NCBI GenBank assembly: GCA_030340625.1
Contig: JAOPHQ010000602.1
Coordinates: 117,545 to 181,544, forward strand
Source of the DNA: Merluccius polli
Taxonomy: Eukaryota > Chordata > Actinopteri > Gadiformes > Merlucciidae
DNA: 64,000 bases
Reading direction: 5' to 3'
The notes under the pieces are model-generated. The model was not told the origin of the DNA. It searched no databases and worked only from the letters and a program-made list of their open reading frames with translations. Positions 39,634-54,683 of this stretch are shown piece after piece. Made by a program: the position numbers and the translations under genes. How positions within the stretch are numbered: position 1 is the stretch's first letter; each line of letters starts with the position of its first letter.

Positions 39634-41758
39634 TGTGTCATTTGTTAGAAATGCCCTAGCCATCTGTCAGCTATAAGTGAGTGAAATGCGCTGTCAGAAT
39701 ATCTGTTCAGGTTGAATCAGGTTGACTGCGCCTGTCTCTGTATGAGACTATTTAAATTTCAGACCGCTCCCAGCCCACAGGTACTGAGTTTGATCCCCGA
39801 TGTCTGCTGATTACCTGCAGGTATCCTTTAGCAAGATTTCCTAACCCCCTGCCGGCTCCTTAATGACATGTATCTGAATTCACTGTCAGTAGCTTTGGAT
39901 TAAAGCATCTGCTCAATGAACAAAAAAACAGGAATAGAAGAAGTGGGGATTTTCTGGTTTTTAAGGAAGTCGGGTGAAGTTTGCATGCGGTCTAAACCCA
40001 TTTTTCACTTTGCTTCACACACTGGAAAAGTAGAGGCCGGGCGATGATGTCGGTGTTGTGGCTCGGCCAGAGATCTTCTATCTTCACCTAGTCGAGTGCT
40101 TAATCCACTCCACCACCGTTGAAATGTCTAGGAAGTCAAGTTGTCTAGATGAAACGGCATACTTTCCGCTGTCTCCCTGGAAACCGTGCCTACAGTTCAA
40201 AAGCCATCTGCTAAAAGTAATTAGGGGTTAATTGTGAACCTTATTATTGATAAGACTACAGAGAGGTAGCCGGACGGACAGGGAACTTTAATCATGAGCG
40301 ACCGTAATCATTAATCATCGACGACCTTCAAATAAAGTGCCGGCGTTGGGGAACGTGTCTCGACCCACCTTCGTTACACCGCACACTGCACACTGTCCAA
40401 GTTACTTAGCACACTCTCACAATGTGAGCTATGAGCGCTGATCAAACCCAAGCGGGGGCTGCAGCTTATGAACCACTCCTTCGGATCATTATTTTGTCTG
40501 CGTCGCGTACGACCGGTGGTTACAGCAATACATCCTCCTATTACTTCTATTTTTAATACATCAATTGCCTCCTCTCCCGTGTGGCTGTATCGTTTACCAG
40601 CGCGCCATCATCCAGTACAACCACATTCAGAGGTGCAAATCTGAATATTCTCTCAGTTTAATGCGCCGTTGTTGGTGGTTATGTTTTTGTTTTTCTTGGT
40701 GAATGCCAATTTGAATATCAATAAGTGTTTTACCACAAATTGAGCTATTGCCAGCAACTCCAGCTCAGGGTGGTAGGAATTGAGTGCTGCTAATAATATA
40801 AGCCTTAAATAACTTCCTAAACGACAAGATGTCAGAAAATAAACAAACCCTAACCTAACCCCAAATCTTAACAGTTCCAACTGCTGTAAAGTCACCTTGT
40901 TCTGAGGGGGGCTGCTTCGAATAAGTTACTGGCGAGATAGAGGGGGGCGGGACCTCCGGTTACATTGGTTTAGCGTATAGGGATATCCTTTCCCGTTAAA
41001 TGTTTTGGATATTGCTTCGTCAAATTCTTCGTAAAAAAAAACCTCTTTATTTATTGTGTTTGTCTCTTGTCATGTTCTTGTTCTTCTCGCCCGGGGAGAC
41101 TGTTAACTGGCGAACACACGTCATAGACAATTCCACTTTACTAGAACGGACTGTCCGATAAAACTCACGCCCTTCTCTCTAGGGCGCCCTAGCTGTAAAG
41201 TAAATGAAAGACATGGATTCTGTTACCATTGCTGGCATTTTAACCAAGGGGATTACCAGCAGTAGCGTGTTAATTAAAAGCCATTGTTTGAGTCACGTGC
41301 GCGGCGTGGCGGCCGACTCCCCACCATCTTCGTGTGATCTTGTAAGCAGATGCTCCGTCCACGTGATCCACTTTCACCCGGGCCGTACGCCCGGTGTCAC
41401 AGCCGCTCCGCTAACTTTTCATATCTGTCAATACATTAATGAGACACGTTGGCCCCATCGCACTCTGGCCTCGGCCCCCTGGCCTCCTCCGGGAGCCCGG
41501 CAAGGCAGGAAGAGGAGCGCGCCTGCCAATAATTGTTCTGTTCTTCTTCTCTTTCCAGCCGCGTCCCTTTAATCATCTCCCACCGCCACCCTCCCCTCCA
41601 CCGCACCACCATCAACACTTTAAAAAAAAAAAACTTCTCCGGTCCTAGCCTCAGGGTGAAATTGCGAGCACAAACTCAACCGAGGCTTCATCAATATTCT
41701 GTCATTTCTCTCTCTCTCTCTTCCTCTCTTTCTTCCTCTCTCTCTCTCCCTCCTTCTC

Positions 41759-41794
<36 letters not shown>

Positions 41795-44700
41795 CCTCTC
41801 CCTCTCTCTCCCGGCAGTGGGATCTCTGTGTGATAAATTGAGCGCACGGTGATAAACTATCGCCTAACTGTATTCTCGCCAAGGGATGGAAGTCCAGGGT
41901 TTGAGGCCATATGTTAGAAAAAAAAAGAAGGTACCTCTGAATATGCTTCACTTTAGTGGCAATTGACTTCATGTAAACAGTTTATGAATCACAGAGAATT
42001 GGGTGTACAGTTGCCGTTCGAATGCTCTGCGAATGAGATTAATGAGGTATCAGGTCTCATTTTTGGTCGGTAAAGAAATATGTTAATGGGCGGGATTCAT
42101 TTGTTTGCGCTAACTGGTGTTAACTGATGCATTTGTAGGGCAGTGCGTTCAGCACTGCAAGGCAACTCCAACACCCATAAGACCACGTAGAAAAGGTGCT
42201 ACATCTATTATTGACGGTAAACCATTTTTTTGTACGTGTATGCGTGCCTGCTTTAGGGTTGAGCGATTTTCCGACAGAACGGTATATCACAGTTGTATAA
42301 AATCTCTGGTTATAAGAGCTTGTTTCGGTTTTTTTCACACTTATTCAAATTTCTCTAACTGCCGCTGATCTGCGGTGGTGGTGCTTACTGTCCGCCGCCG
42401 TCATTCAAGGCTGGAAAATTGGATCTGACGTCAGCAGTGGGATCTGCTTGAGCATGAGGCATGAGCCTATGATAGCGAAGGCGCTAAAATGGCAGCTAGC
42501 GCTATCACCGCAAGTGAGCTAGCTAAATGTCTGCAATGTCCGATTGCAGACATTTAGAGTAGAATAAGATTAAGGTTGGAAAACAGCAGCTTTATTCTCC
42601 GATGTTGCTTAATTATACAAGTTGCTTTTTTTGACGGTTGAACCATAAGCCACCAAGATTTGGGGAGAGGTTTTAACGACCCAACCCTAGCCTGCTTTTA
42701 ATGTTACCTGCTGTTTATGCAAAATGCTCCCAAAAACTAGTGCTAAAATATTTAGCCTGTTTTGTTGACTCATCTTCATCTATAAATAAACTGTTCTCTT
42801 TCCAGAGACACACATTTTAATAAGCAGCCAGAGGCATGACGATTGGCCTGGTTGAAATATCAGGTGTAAGATGGTTGGTTTGTATTTCAGTTGACAGCCA
42901 GTGGTCGTTACATCACAACTGGGGCTGGTTGCTCATTTCACTCGAATCCGATGGAAAATGTGGAGAAATAGCAATAGCAGACATGACATCAATTGTTGCT
43001 ATGAAGACTATTAAAGAACATACTAGTGAAATCCTCTCTGTAGCCAGTTCTCTGCAGCGGTGTTATGACTTTCCCTTTTTATTACTTAGTAGAATGATGG
43101 AATCTAATTGAATCATCCCTAAGAGGACGGTGAGGCACTTTACAGAGTTATAGCGGCATGACTTGATGTAAATGTAATGTGGCCTCAGAGATACTATCGC
43201 CTTTCCGTCTTTACGTAATTTTCCCAGCTGTGGACTTTTTTTTTTTTTAATCTCTTTGTTTTTTTCCCGCTTACCGAGACACACTGTCACATGAAATGAA
43301 AAGGCATGAGGTGATGTGTTATTCCTCCGCCATTTGGGAGGAGGTTTTGTTAGGTGTTTCAGAATAACACTGCACCTCCCGGGTGTTGCTCTGTCCTGTG
43401 ACTGTATGTGGAATTGATCATTCCTCCTCCTTGTCCTCCTCCTCCTCATCCTACTGAAAAGAAAACTAAACGTGACACTAGCTGGTCAAAACAAACTCTT
43501 CTGCTACTTTTCTAAAGGGTTTGTTTCTACTTCAGAAAGTGGTCCCACACTCAAGACACAAAGCAGTGCCAGTGACCTGCATCGTATTACCTCGCGTTCA
43601 AACAGCCCATCCTGAATTAATCTTCCTGCTCGAGTCCACATTCTTCATTTAATCATCTCTCTCTGCATACCTTATATGATAATCTAACTTTAAAATGTTA
43701 CGTTTTAAAACAGCGAGGTACCCTTTGAGACTATATGCACGGAAGTATAAATATTCATCTGCTGTGTTTATTACCTCCCATGCAGACGTTTCCTTCAAGA
43801 CTGTGTTTTCAAGTGCGACACGAAGATGAATCAATATTTCTGCCACTCACTCGACACAAAAATCAAAACTTAGAGAAAAATAATGGCCGCATTTGAATAA
43901 CAATAGGATGGATATCAGTTGCGCATCAGGTAGCATTCCTGTCTGGGGGAGGGGTGCGGCGATGTTCTCGGCGGGCTGTCACCGCCGGAGGAGAGTGATG
44001 TACAGCACTGACGGCGGCCTGGCTAGCGTCGAGGTGTCCGCGTTAAATCAGGGCGCGGCGCGGGTGGCACGGACAGATTTATAAGGCCCCGGCGTAATCG
44101 GCTGTAATCAATGGGAGCGTGGCTCAGCAGTGTGGGGGAAAGAGAGAGAGAGAGAGCAATGAGAAGCTCCTGGAACGAGGGTGTACGAAAAACCGGCCAA
44201 CCACTATTCTGGGGTGATTTCCCACTTGGGAGGGATATAAAGTGTGTTATGTTAAAGTGACACATAAAGTGTGTCTCGTGTGATCGTAACTCACCAGTGG
44301 CGAGGCCTGGCGCACGCCGTTGCGGTATTTACATAAACAGCTAAACACCGGGCGCCGGGTGGCTCAACTTAGCCGGGGCTCCCGCCCAAAAGGCGTCACT
44401 TTGTGTTTAAAAGCGGTGGGGACCATAAGGGCTCGGATGACAAAACTTTTTTTAAACGGTTTCGAATATTCATATATTTCGTGCATTCAACATATACGCG
44501 ATTTTTCGGCAATGTAATGTTTTTTTACTTGTTACTTTTTTTGAACACAGTTTGTTCTATATTTACATTGCATTGTGTGTTTTCTTATTGCGTAAGCAGA
44601 CCTTTCTCAAACCGTCTTCTTTTTTTTTTTTAGTGAACACGTCTTGGTGCAAGCTATTTTTCAGAACGTGTTTAACAAATTTAGCTTTTTCAAAAGTGAT

Positions 44701-46350
44701 GGGCATAAAATCAGCCATTTTCTAAAGGTGGTGGGGGGGGGGCCATGTCCCCAGCATCCCCAGTGTAAATGTCACCTGTGCGCTAACCACCAATACATCA
44801 CAGGTTTGATTGTCATTCCCTCTCTCTTCTCAACCTAACCGCCAGGTCTTGAAATTGCCACTGCCTTGTGTACGGTGAACCTAGTCGGTCCAAACTAGCC
44901 GGTTTGTCCTCCTTTTTTTTTTCTCCCCCAAATGTTCATCTATTACAAAGTCAAAGGGGGGTGGGGGGGGGGGGGGGTGTAGGGGGGGGGTGGGGGAGGG
45001 GTGGACATGTTTGCTTGTGCCTTCTGCTGATGGCTATTGATTGGAGGGAAAGAGGCCACATCTATATGCACTCTGCTGTCTACCTGGTCAGAGACAGTGA
45101 GTCACATTTCCATCCTCCGCCAGACAAGGGCGAGGAAGGATAATGCACCTGGGGGGGGGGGGGGGGGGGGGGGGGGTGTGGGGGAGGAGGGAGGCTCCTG
45201 TAGTGCGAGGCACCAGCCGTTACCCACCACGCTATTACAGAGGTCATTTCTTTGACATGCTCCGGTTAAGCCAATATTATCGCTCCGCTACTGAGTTCTC
45301 CTATCCTATCTTTTCTCTAGTATGAGTTCAGGTGTCTTGGCGGCCAGATGGCAGGTCGTGGATGAAGGAATCTGCTGTTTATGGGCAGACCTGGGTCCAG
45401 GAGGAGGGCTTTATGAGGTGTTTGACACCGGTGATTAAATAGCGGCGTTAAGGGGGACGCAAAAACCCGCTGAGGCCGCCCCTACCCCCCCCCACCTCCG
45501 GACCCCCACCCACCCACCCACCCACCCATCCCCAGCGCGCCGATACCCGACACCGCAGTTCGTCTCCCTCGGTTCAATTGCGGCACGGTCGACTCCCCCC
45601 CGCCCCCCCCTTCCCCCCCCCCCCCCCCCCCCGGAGGGTGACAGAGTATCCCGGTAGACCCCCCACACACACACACACACACACCACCCCAGTGAGACCA
45701 TCAGGGGGATTTCTAAAGGGGGCGAGTCGGGAATAGAGCGGTACGACACAGGGTTCATGGGGAGATTCCTCCTGTGGTGGGAAACGTTTCCCTTTTTGTA
45801 TTCCCCTCTGTGAACGACTCACCGGAGAGAGAGAGAGAGAGTGACAGACAGACAGAGAGAGAGAGACCCATGGCAACGGCCTGCAGGGAGAAGTCCACCC
45901 TCCTTGAACTCTGTAATTGAGATGGAAGGAAGAATACTTCGTATCAAATGGAAAACTATTTTAATGCAGACGAGGGCCGGCGGTTGCCAGGGAAAACAGG
46001 TTGATCGAGGGCTCGTCTGCGCCGTGCGGTTCAGTGGCGAGACCTGCCGCTCCGCTCTATGATTAGATCAAGTTTTCACTAATTTAGCTCAGAGTTGCGG
46101 CGCGGGGATATTCTTAATGTCGGGCCATAATGATATCCCTTGATAGCGAGGCCGAAGCATTACGCACACTTTCTGTTTATTAGGCAATTGATCTTTTTTT
46201 TTTTTGAGTGAAAAACTAAAATGGCCGGTTGAGAGGATGTGATCCGTTTTGGGGTTTTTTTTGCAAGCATGTCAAAAAATAAATCATATATTAAAAAAGC
46301 AAAGACAGAATAAGAGGCAAGTGTTAAAATGAATGTGTCATGATCGAGAG

Positions 46351-46405
<55 letters not shown>

Positions 46406-49400
46406 AACAGTGCGAAAAGAGAGAGGGGGAGAGCAAAAGAGAGAAAGAGGGAGAGTGAAACAGAGAGAGAGAGAGAGCGCAAGAGAAAATGAAGAAAGAG
46501 AGAAGGGAAAGAGGTAGAGAGAGAGAGAAATTTAATGGGCAGAATGGCCATGGGCGATGTGAAATGAACTGACCCTGGCTGAGTACTCTGTGTCGTGTGT
46601 TGTATGAGTCGGTGGTGGTGCTAACAGTTCCTGGGAGTCTGGCTGTGGTGTTTATGAAAGAGGGGTATCTCTATTATAGCGGTGGAAAGTAACTCTTTCA
46701 TAGAGTAAAGTACTAAAGCGCTGTCATTAAGTACTTGTACATTAAGTACTTTTGGTTTTGGAGTATTTCTATTTTCTGCTACCTTATGCTTCTACTCCAC
46801 TACTTCTCAGAGGCAAATATTGTACTTTTTACTCCACTAATGTGTCTGACAGCTTTAGTTAGTACTTTCTTGCTTATTCAGATTTACAATACAAAATATA
46901 ATCAATGAATACATTATATTATTATATCAATAAGGCTTTATTGGCCCCCATGAGGGATTTCACAAGCTACCCAGCAGTATGCTGGCAAATATATATTAAT
47001 ACATTAAAATGAGCTCCAGCTTTACCAGGTGCAACATTAAAGCAATGAACATGTGAATGCATAAATACATAAATACATATAAATACATAAATTCCCTAAC
47101 CCTAACCCTAACCCCAATAATATAATACATATTATTCAGAAACGGGCCGCACAGTCGCATCACGACTACTTTTACTTTTGGTACTTTGAGTATATTTTGA
47201 TGCTAATACTTTTGCACTTTTACTGAAGTAACATTTTCAACCCAGGACCTTTACCAGAGTACTTCTACAGTGTGGTACGACTGCTTTTACTCAAGTAGAA
47301 GATGGGAGTACTTCCTCCACCGGCGCTCTATCATGTGTTCCTGGGTCAGGTGTGGCAGTTGAAAGAGCGCGGGTCTCTGGGCCGCTGTGGCGGTTCCGCC
47401 ACCAAGTGACTGGCGCTTCAAAGCTCCAAGGACGCGTCAGCTTTTGATCCCCCGGCCGACAAGGACATCTAAACCTCGTTGGTCAAAGAGAAGTTCACTC
47501 ACTCACTCTCTCGCTCACTCACTCACTCACTCTCTTTTGCACATGCTGTAAGAACGCACACGCACGCACACACACACACACACCAAAGCAATCGCATCGT
47601 GCACACTCAGAAACAGACTCACAAACACACACTCACAAACACACACATGCACATACATGTGCACAGACACACATGCACAAACATGCCCACACACGTGCAC
47701 ACAGACACATACAGGCACACACTCACAAACGCACACACACATGCACACAGACACATGCACATACAGACACACACACACATGCACATACAGTCTCACACAC
47801 ACGTGCACAGACATACAGGCTCACACACACACGTGCACAGACATACAGGCTCACACACACAGTGCACACAGACACATACAGGCACACACTCACAAACGCA
47901 CACACACATGCACACAGACACATGCACATACAGACAGACACACATGCTGCATACAGGCTCACACACACACACGTGCACAGACATACAGGCTCACACACAC
48001 ACGTGCACAGACACATACAGGCACACACTCACAAACGCACACACACATGCACACAGACACATGCACATACAGACAGACACACATGCACATACAGGCTCAC
48101 ACACACGTGCACAGACATAGGCCTACAGGCTCACACACACACACACACACGTGCACACAGACACACACTCACAAACGCACGCACATGCTCGCAAACACAC
48201 ACATGCACACACACACACACGCCTGTACAAAACACATGCACACACACACCTATGTACACAAGGCACGCACACAAAACGCCCACGCGCTCGCACTGTTGAT
48301 TCGTGCACAAATCAAAAATGTAAAATCACACTGCGCAGTTTTCCCATTAATTCCCTAACGAGGCGGTATGATGACATAACGGCTATCTGCAAATATTTGC
48401 GGTGCGGCGGCGCGCCACGTTATTACTCCCCGTCCGCGGGTAAACACGCGGTCAGAGGCGCGCGTTTACGTTGGCGCACGCGGCCATTTGCATTGTGGCG
48501 CGCGACGCCGACAGCAACACAGCGGGGACGCGCCACGTGCTGGGCGAGCACGCGCTCTTCGTTTTAATACCTGCACGCGCGCGTGTTTTGATTTGATAAC
48601 CAGCGCGCGCGCTCTTCGTTGAATACCAGCGCGCTGTTAATGTGATACAGGGGCCCCTGGTAAGTGGTTCTAATGGTGTCTCCTGGTGCTGCGGAGGAGC
48701 TGTCCCTCCACCCCACCTGCTGGTGGCTGGGGGTCAGTGCGGGTTGGCTGAATCTCACACACAGACAGACAGACAGACAGACAGAGAGAGAGAGGGGACA
48801 TAGAGACAGACAGAGAGAGACAGACAGACAGACACACAGACAGAGAAAGAAAGAGAGCAAGAGAGACACACACAGAGCGAGAGAGAGAGGGACATACAGA
48901 CAGACATAGAGACAGAGAGAGAGACAGACAAACAGACAGAGTGAGAGGCACCCACACACACAGACAGACACACATACAGAGACAGACAGAGAGAGGGCTT
49001 ACTGCTAAGAAGAGGCACACCCACTTGAGTGTCAGCAGCAGAATGAGGACAGACGTGTCCCAGGCAGGGACAGCATAATGTACGTCTGTTACCTGGAATA
49101 GCCCCACAGTAGCTCTGCAGCCCTGACTCGTCCACACTGGGGGGACTAATATTGTAGCATTGCCATTAGCCGTTGCTGAACAGTGTTGCTAAAAAAATAA
49201 AAAATATATTAAAAAATATATATATATACTACTTTTTCTTTCCCCTGTACTTTCTATCATTTTTTTCTCTCTCTCTTTTTTATTTGAGTCAGGTTTCTCT
49301 ATTAAAGTTGTCTGAGTCATCGGTTAACTCCTCCACCTCAGGTGAATCTTCCAAAGGGGAAAAAAATAAATCAGGTAATTGGCCAAAAAGCAGCGAGGCT

Positions 49401-50229
49401 CTGAGGGATATCTGAAGCGATGCAGAAAGGAGAGCAGAGACAGAGACCGTATTGGCGGCAACTTGTTGCGGTTAAAGTCTGGTAAGCAGCTCGGGGCAAG
49501 ATGAGCAAGTCATCATTCCTTGGCAATAGAAACGTTAGCACTTTGTCGCTTAGAGCACTTTACTTTTTTTTTTGTATCGGTTGTTTTCCTCTCGCTTTCT
49601 CTTCGTTGACGTGCACAACCAAAGTCTGTGTGACAGACATGTTCATGGCATGCACACCCTTATTACACCATTATTAGGGCCGGCCCAGGGGGACCAGCCA
49701 GACCACAATAGCTTTGCAGAGCAGTGCGGAGGATGTATTTGTTTCATAGTGTTTGTTGTGTTTTGTTGTGAAAATCTCGAGATTTTGAAGTTCAAATCCT
49801 ATCAATTGTCTGGTGGAGTTGCGGTGGCGCTCGGGTTGCCCAATACAATGTGGTCCTGGAGACGCCCCTGCTTCTTGTATGTGGATATGTAGATCTGCTC
49901 TACCGCTGGCTGATGACACCCTAGTCGCCCGAGATCTTCCATGTGTCTGTCAAACGATGCTGTTTAATTAGCGTTCAGACCATTAATCACATTTTCTGTC
50001 TTCTGCAATTTTAAAATGGAGAACGCCTCCCGCTTCCTGTCTCCCGCCTCCCTCCCATCACTAACCTCTGTTTATAATGAGCGTCCCCTTTTCCAGAGGC
50101 TGTTGTTGTGTTGAGTTTAGGTTGTTAATAGTATACTTAACATTTAAATGTGTTGTTGTGACTTACAGAAATTGCAAGTCGTCTTTGCATGTCTCGTTGC
50201 CCACGTAATGAAGCGCACCACACATTTAC

Positions 50230-50308
<79 letters not shown>

Positions 50309-51414
50309 TTAGTGAGCATCGATGGATAATGAGTTAGTTCATGTTTTTCTTCTAAAGCCCATTTTCCCCTTTCTCTCCAATGCCCTGTTTTCTAAAAACA
50401 TACACTACAGTGCCATCTAGTGGCAGTGGCCAGGCATTGCATGCGCGGATGCTCAGCTCAATCTTTTTATATATTCATGGAAAAAATACACAATGGAGGG
50501 GAGTGAAATGCATTTCTAGAAGTAAAATGCACATTCACTTCTCTCGATATAAATATTTTTTTATGCTTATCGTTTCTCTTTGACCTTAAAGGTGAAAAGT
50601 TATTGGATATATTGTATTCTGATTCCCATGGCAACAGGCTATTTGCATTTCATACAGATAGATATTGATATATATTTTCTTATTTAGATAACTGCTTTAC
50701 ATAATCAAATAAAATACATAAGAGGAGCCTTTACCAGAGTCAATGACTGCACATCCAAACCAAGAGTTTATAAGCATTTCTATCTGTCTGTACTGTCTGT
50801 TTATACTATACTGTTTGTACATACCGGGACTATACTGTCTATACTATGTTCATATATGACAGCATACAGTTAGCATAATCGCACAACCAAGTTTCTAAAA
50901 TGATCAAATATATAACATGTTTGTTTGTTTTTTCCCCTAACTGTTTTTCTTCCCTACACGGACAGCCACCATTTTGACCCTTAAGAAAATATCCAATAAA
51001 AGTAAATAAAATACAGTATGATATATTTATGATATATAGGTATGTGCGGATTAGTAGCAGAAATAGCCGGCCATCCCGGTGTCGTGACCCTGTGGGTAGC
51101 ATGACAAGTGTGTTGGCATGGCTGTGACAGGATTAGCACATCAAAAGCAGTGGGGGGGGGGGGGGGGGGGGCCTGCAGCAGCCCCCCCCCACCCCCCCCA
51201 TCGTCAGAACACCACCTTTCATGTTCTGCTCAGGTTCAGGACAATTTCACATGAGCCCCACAGCTTGTCAAACGGGAAATAGATAATGGAAGTTGATGGA
51301 GGGGTGTGTGTGTGTGTGTGTGTGTGTTTGGGAGGTTGTGTGTGTGTGTTTAGGACGGTGTGTGTGTGTGTGGGAGGGTGGGTGTTATCAGACACTCCCT
51401 CAACTTAAATGTGT

Positions 51415-51476
<62 letters not shown>

Positions 51477-52114
51477 CGAGGGTGTGTGTGTGTGTGTGTG
51501 TGTGCGCCTGTGTGCGTGCATGTGTGTGTGTGTGTGTCGGTGTAAAATATAACACTGGTGTCAAAAATGTTTGTGTCATGAACTTGATTGACAGCTTGTG
51601 GCTTGGGGCCGGACACACGGAGGTCTCAATTCGAAACTCGTTATTTTGTGTTTTTTGTCAACATTACTGAGTTTGACCTTTAAGTCATGTTTTGCAGCCC
51701 AATTGAAAGTTATTTCCCTGGGTGATCTTAGTCTGCTTAAACCTCATTCTTCATTCAGTAAAATCACAAGACGGCTTTTGCTTTCTCAACACAAAAAAAT
51801 GTGTTTGTCGTTTTCCCAGTCAGATAACAAGAGCAAGAGAGAGGAACTTTATGCAGTATGTCCACACTTTTTGAACAAAACAAAAAGCCAGGCATATCAG
51901 TCATCATTTAAAATGTTTAACGTTTAAAGTTTGTATGAGTCATATATATATATATATACTACTGTACTGTATGTATCTACTTCTTTGGCTTATCCTGGTC
52001 TTGTCTCGTCTTTGTCTGTTATCTTGTATGCACAGGTTTGCATACTCTGCGTGGTTTGCTGTATTGTTTTTATGCTGTTCCTGAAATATAGGTTTATAGT
52101 TTACCTCCCTCCAG

Positions 52115-52174
<60 letters not shown>

Positions 52175-52367
52175 TCCAGGCCATGCTTAACAAATGACAC
52201 TCATAATAACGGCCAACAGGTGGGAGCACTGGAGGGAAGGAGAGACTTCATTAACACAGAATCATTAAGAACACACAGCAGGGGCTGTAATGTATTTTCC
52301 CTTCTCTGTGTGACACTCAGCTAAATGGACCAGAGTTTTAGCATTAGCTACCTCACTACACACACAC

Positions 52368-52405
<38 letters not shown>

Positions 52406-54629
52406 ACACGTAGAGGGCCCTGAAAAACTCATTCATATTCATGAGATCATTTAAATGTTTTGTGCTTGGCGAAAATATGTGTATGTTTTATGTAAATGTG
52501 TCATGTTTGCGCATGCATCCATTCATATGGAAAGTATATGTTAGTGGGTTGTATGAATATGTTGTTTCTATACACACATTTGTGCAGGTATACGTGTTTG
52601 CGGGTGCATGCATACTATACAGGTATATTTATCACCATATTGATCACGCAATATTCTAGAATCCACATTCATCTTTATTCGCACATAGCTCACCTACTCC
52701 ATTTTGTTTTATCTCAAACACTTTTATTTCCTCCACTTGAACACTTGAATAGGTTTAATAGATATGAATATGCCTGTGTGTGTATGTGTGCGAGTGTGTG
52801 TGCACGCGTGTGCGCGCGTGCAGCGCGTGTGTGCGTGCACAATGTGCGTTGCTTTTTCATAATGGATCCAACAGATCCATCATGGCCGACAGCTCCATTA
52901 TGCCAGCCTGCCGTCACAGCCGCCGGTCTCTTGTCTTAATTCTGCGGCCTCAGCGCTGTCCACCTGACCAGCTTGAGTGCTCAGCCACAGCTGGTTGCTC
53001 CCTCTAGAGAACCTCCACATGCTCCACCTCGGCTATGAACATATGAACATGCTAGATGTATCTGCTAGATGTGTTTGAGTGGATGGTTTCAGAGACAACG
53101 GCAGTTAGCCTCTGGCTAACTGCTGGAGTTGTGTGCCAGTGGTGGGAACGGTGGTCATCACTGTGGGATGCGCTTTGACTTGGTTGTCTTTCTCTGTGAC
53201 CAACCCCCACACACCCCTGTCTACATACATATATATACACACACACACATACCGGTGCACTCATACACACATACCCCTACACACACGCACTCACTCACTC
53301 ACACACACACACACACACACACACACCTACACTTACACACAATCACACACACACACAGGTGGTGGACATCAAGGAGAAGCTGAAGCTGTCCAGGAAGTTC
53401 TGGTCCGGGCTGCCGGGGGAGCTGTGTCCCGACACGCGGGTGGAGGAGGGAGACCCGGCGGGGGAACACTGCTGGAACGGACATGAGCTGGGCAGGTAGT
53501 ACGCACCATTTGGTTCGAGAGTTAGGGTTTGGTTTTAGGGTTAAGGCTTTGGGTTTAGGGTTTAAGGTTGGTTTTAGGTTTAGGGTTTGGTTTTAGGGTT
53601 AGGGTTTGGTTTTAGGGTTAGGGTTTGGTTTTAGGGTTGGGTTTGTAGAGTTAGGGTTCATTTAGCATTAGTGGGGGTTAGCAATAGGGTTAGTGTTAGT
53701 AATAGGGTCAGTATAAAACAAAGTATATTATTATTAATAATAATTATAATAATAATAATTATTATTATTATTTATTTATTTTATTTTGTTTATAATTCTA
53801 GCCCTATAGTTAGTTGGTTCGCTTTTTAATCCCATGTATTCATTCATGAATGGATACATCGGATTGTGTTTATGTCCGAGTAGATGTAAAATGTAGACTT
53901 CACTCGTTGCCACGGTAACGAGTGGATTTTGTAAGGAAAGAAAGAGCTTGTCGGGAGAATTAGCGAGGAATGTCCTCACACAAAGAAACAAACAGGAGCC
54001 GGTCAGCTGACGGCTCTGGGCCTCGGAGCGATGCCTCACAAGTCTGCCTGACCTCCCGCACAATGAAACTACAGAGGAGGATAGTGAGGCAACAAACAGG
54101 AAACAGACTGAGCTAAAAGTTAACCTCAACCTACCAGCTCTCAACGGCTCCTTAAAGTCTATCTCTCTCTCTCTCTCTTTCTCTCTCTCTGTCTATCTCT
54201 CTTTCTCTCTCTCTCTCTGTCTCTCTCTGTCTCTCTCCCTGGCCTCTTCTGTGAGACCTTAGAGACCAAAGCTTTGTTGAATTCTCTGCATTCCAGGAAG
54301 ATCAGAGTTTCTAATAAGGTCAACGTTACTTCGACCTCACAGCCTACTTTAATGTTTTATAACAATGGTGTATTATTATTGTTCATAATGTGTGTGGTGT
54401 ATTATTATTATCATTATTATTAGTATTAAGATTAAGCCCAGATGGGGAATGAGGCAGTCACAGCAGAAAGTATAAGACAATAATAAGCAGTTAACAAAAT
54501 TAAAATAATAATGTTTGTAGTCATACTGTAGGTGTGGAGAGTGGTCTAGTATTTGTAGTTTGTATTCAGTGTGGTGTTTATTTAAATTAAACAAGATATG
54601 GGGTGTCATACAATATGGCCTGTAATGCC

Positions 54630-54683
<54 letters not shown>

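Larger units (their letters stand above)
33505..53358 (+). other. gpc6: gpc6 intron 6 (19.9 kb)
   Basis: No coding evidence on either strand. Main contents are CCA and polyC tracts (34138-34168, 35389-35413, 36172-36193), TC tracts (35599-35701, 41709-41813), TG tracts (37150-37300), a fish SINE-tail remnant (39765-39925), polyG/polyC runs near 45 kb, a GA tract (46351-46404), a fish fold-back repeat (46681-47322), a CA-rich satellite (47530-48290), a small GC-rich island (48360-48650), a CAGA array (48757-48990) and AT/TG arrays near 50.2, 51.4 and 52.1 kb. Confidence 0.8.

Noticed and set aside
47479..48358. Long His/Thr-rich open reading frames on both strands
   Set aside because: They come from the CA-rich satellite with almost no stop codons in any frame.
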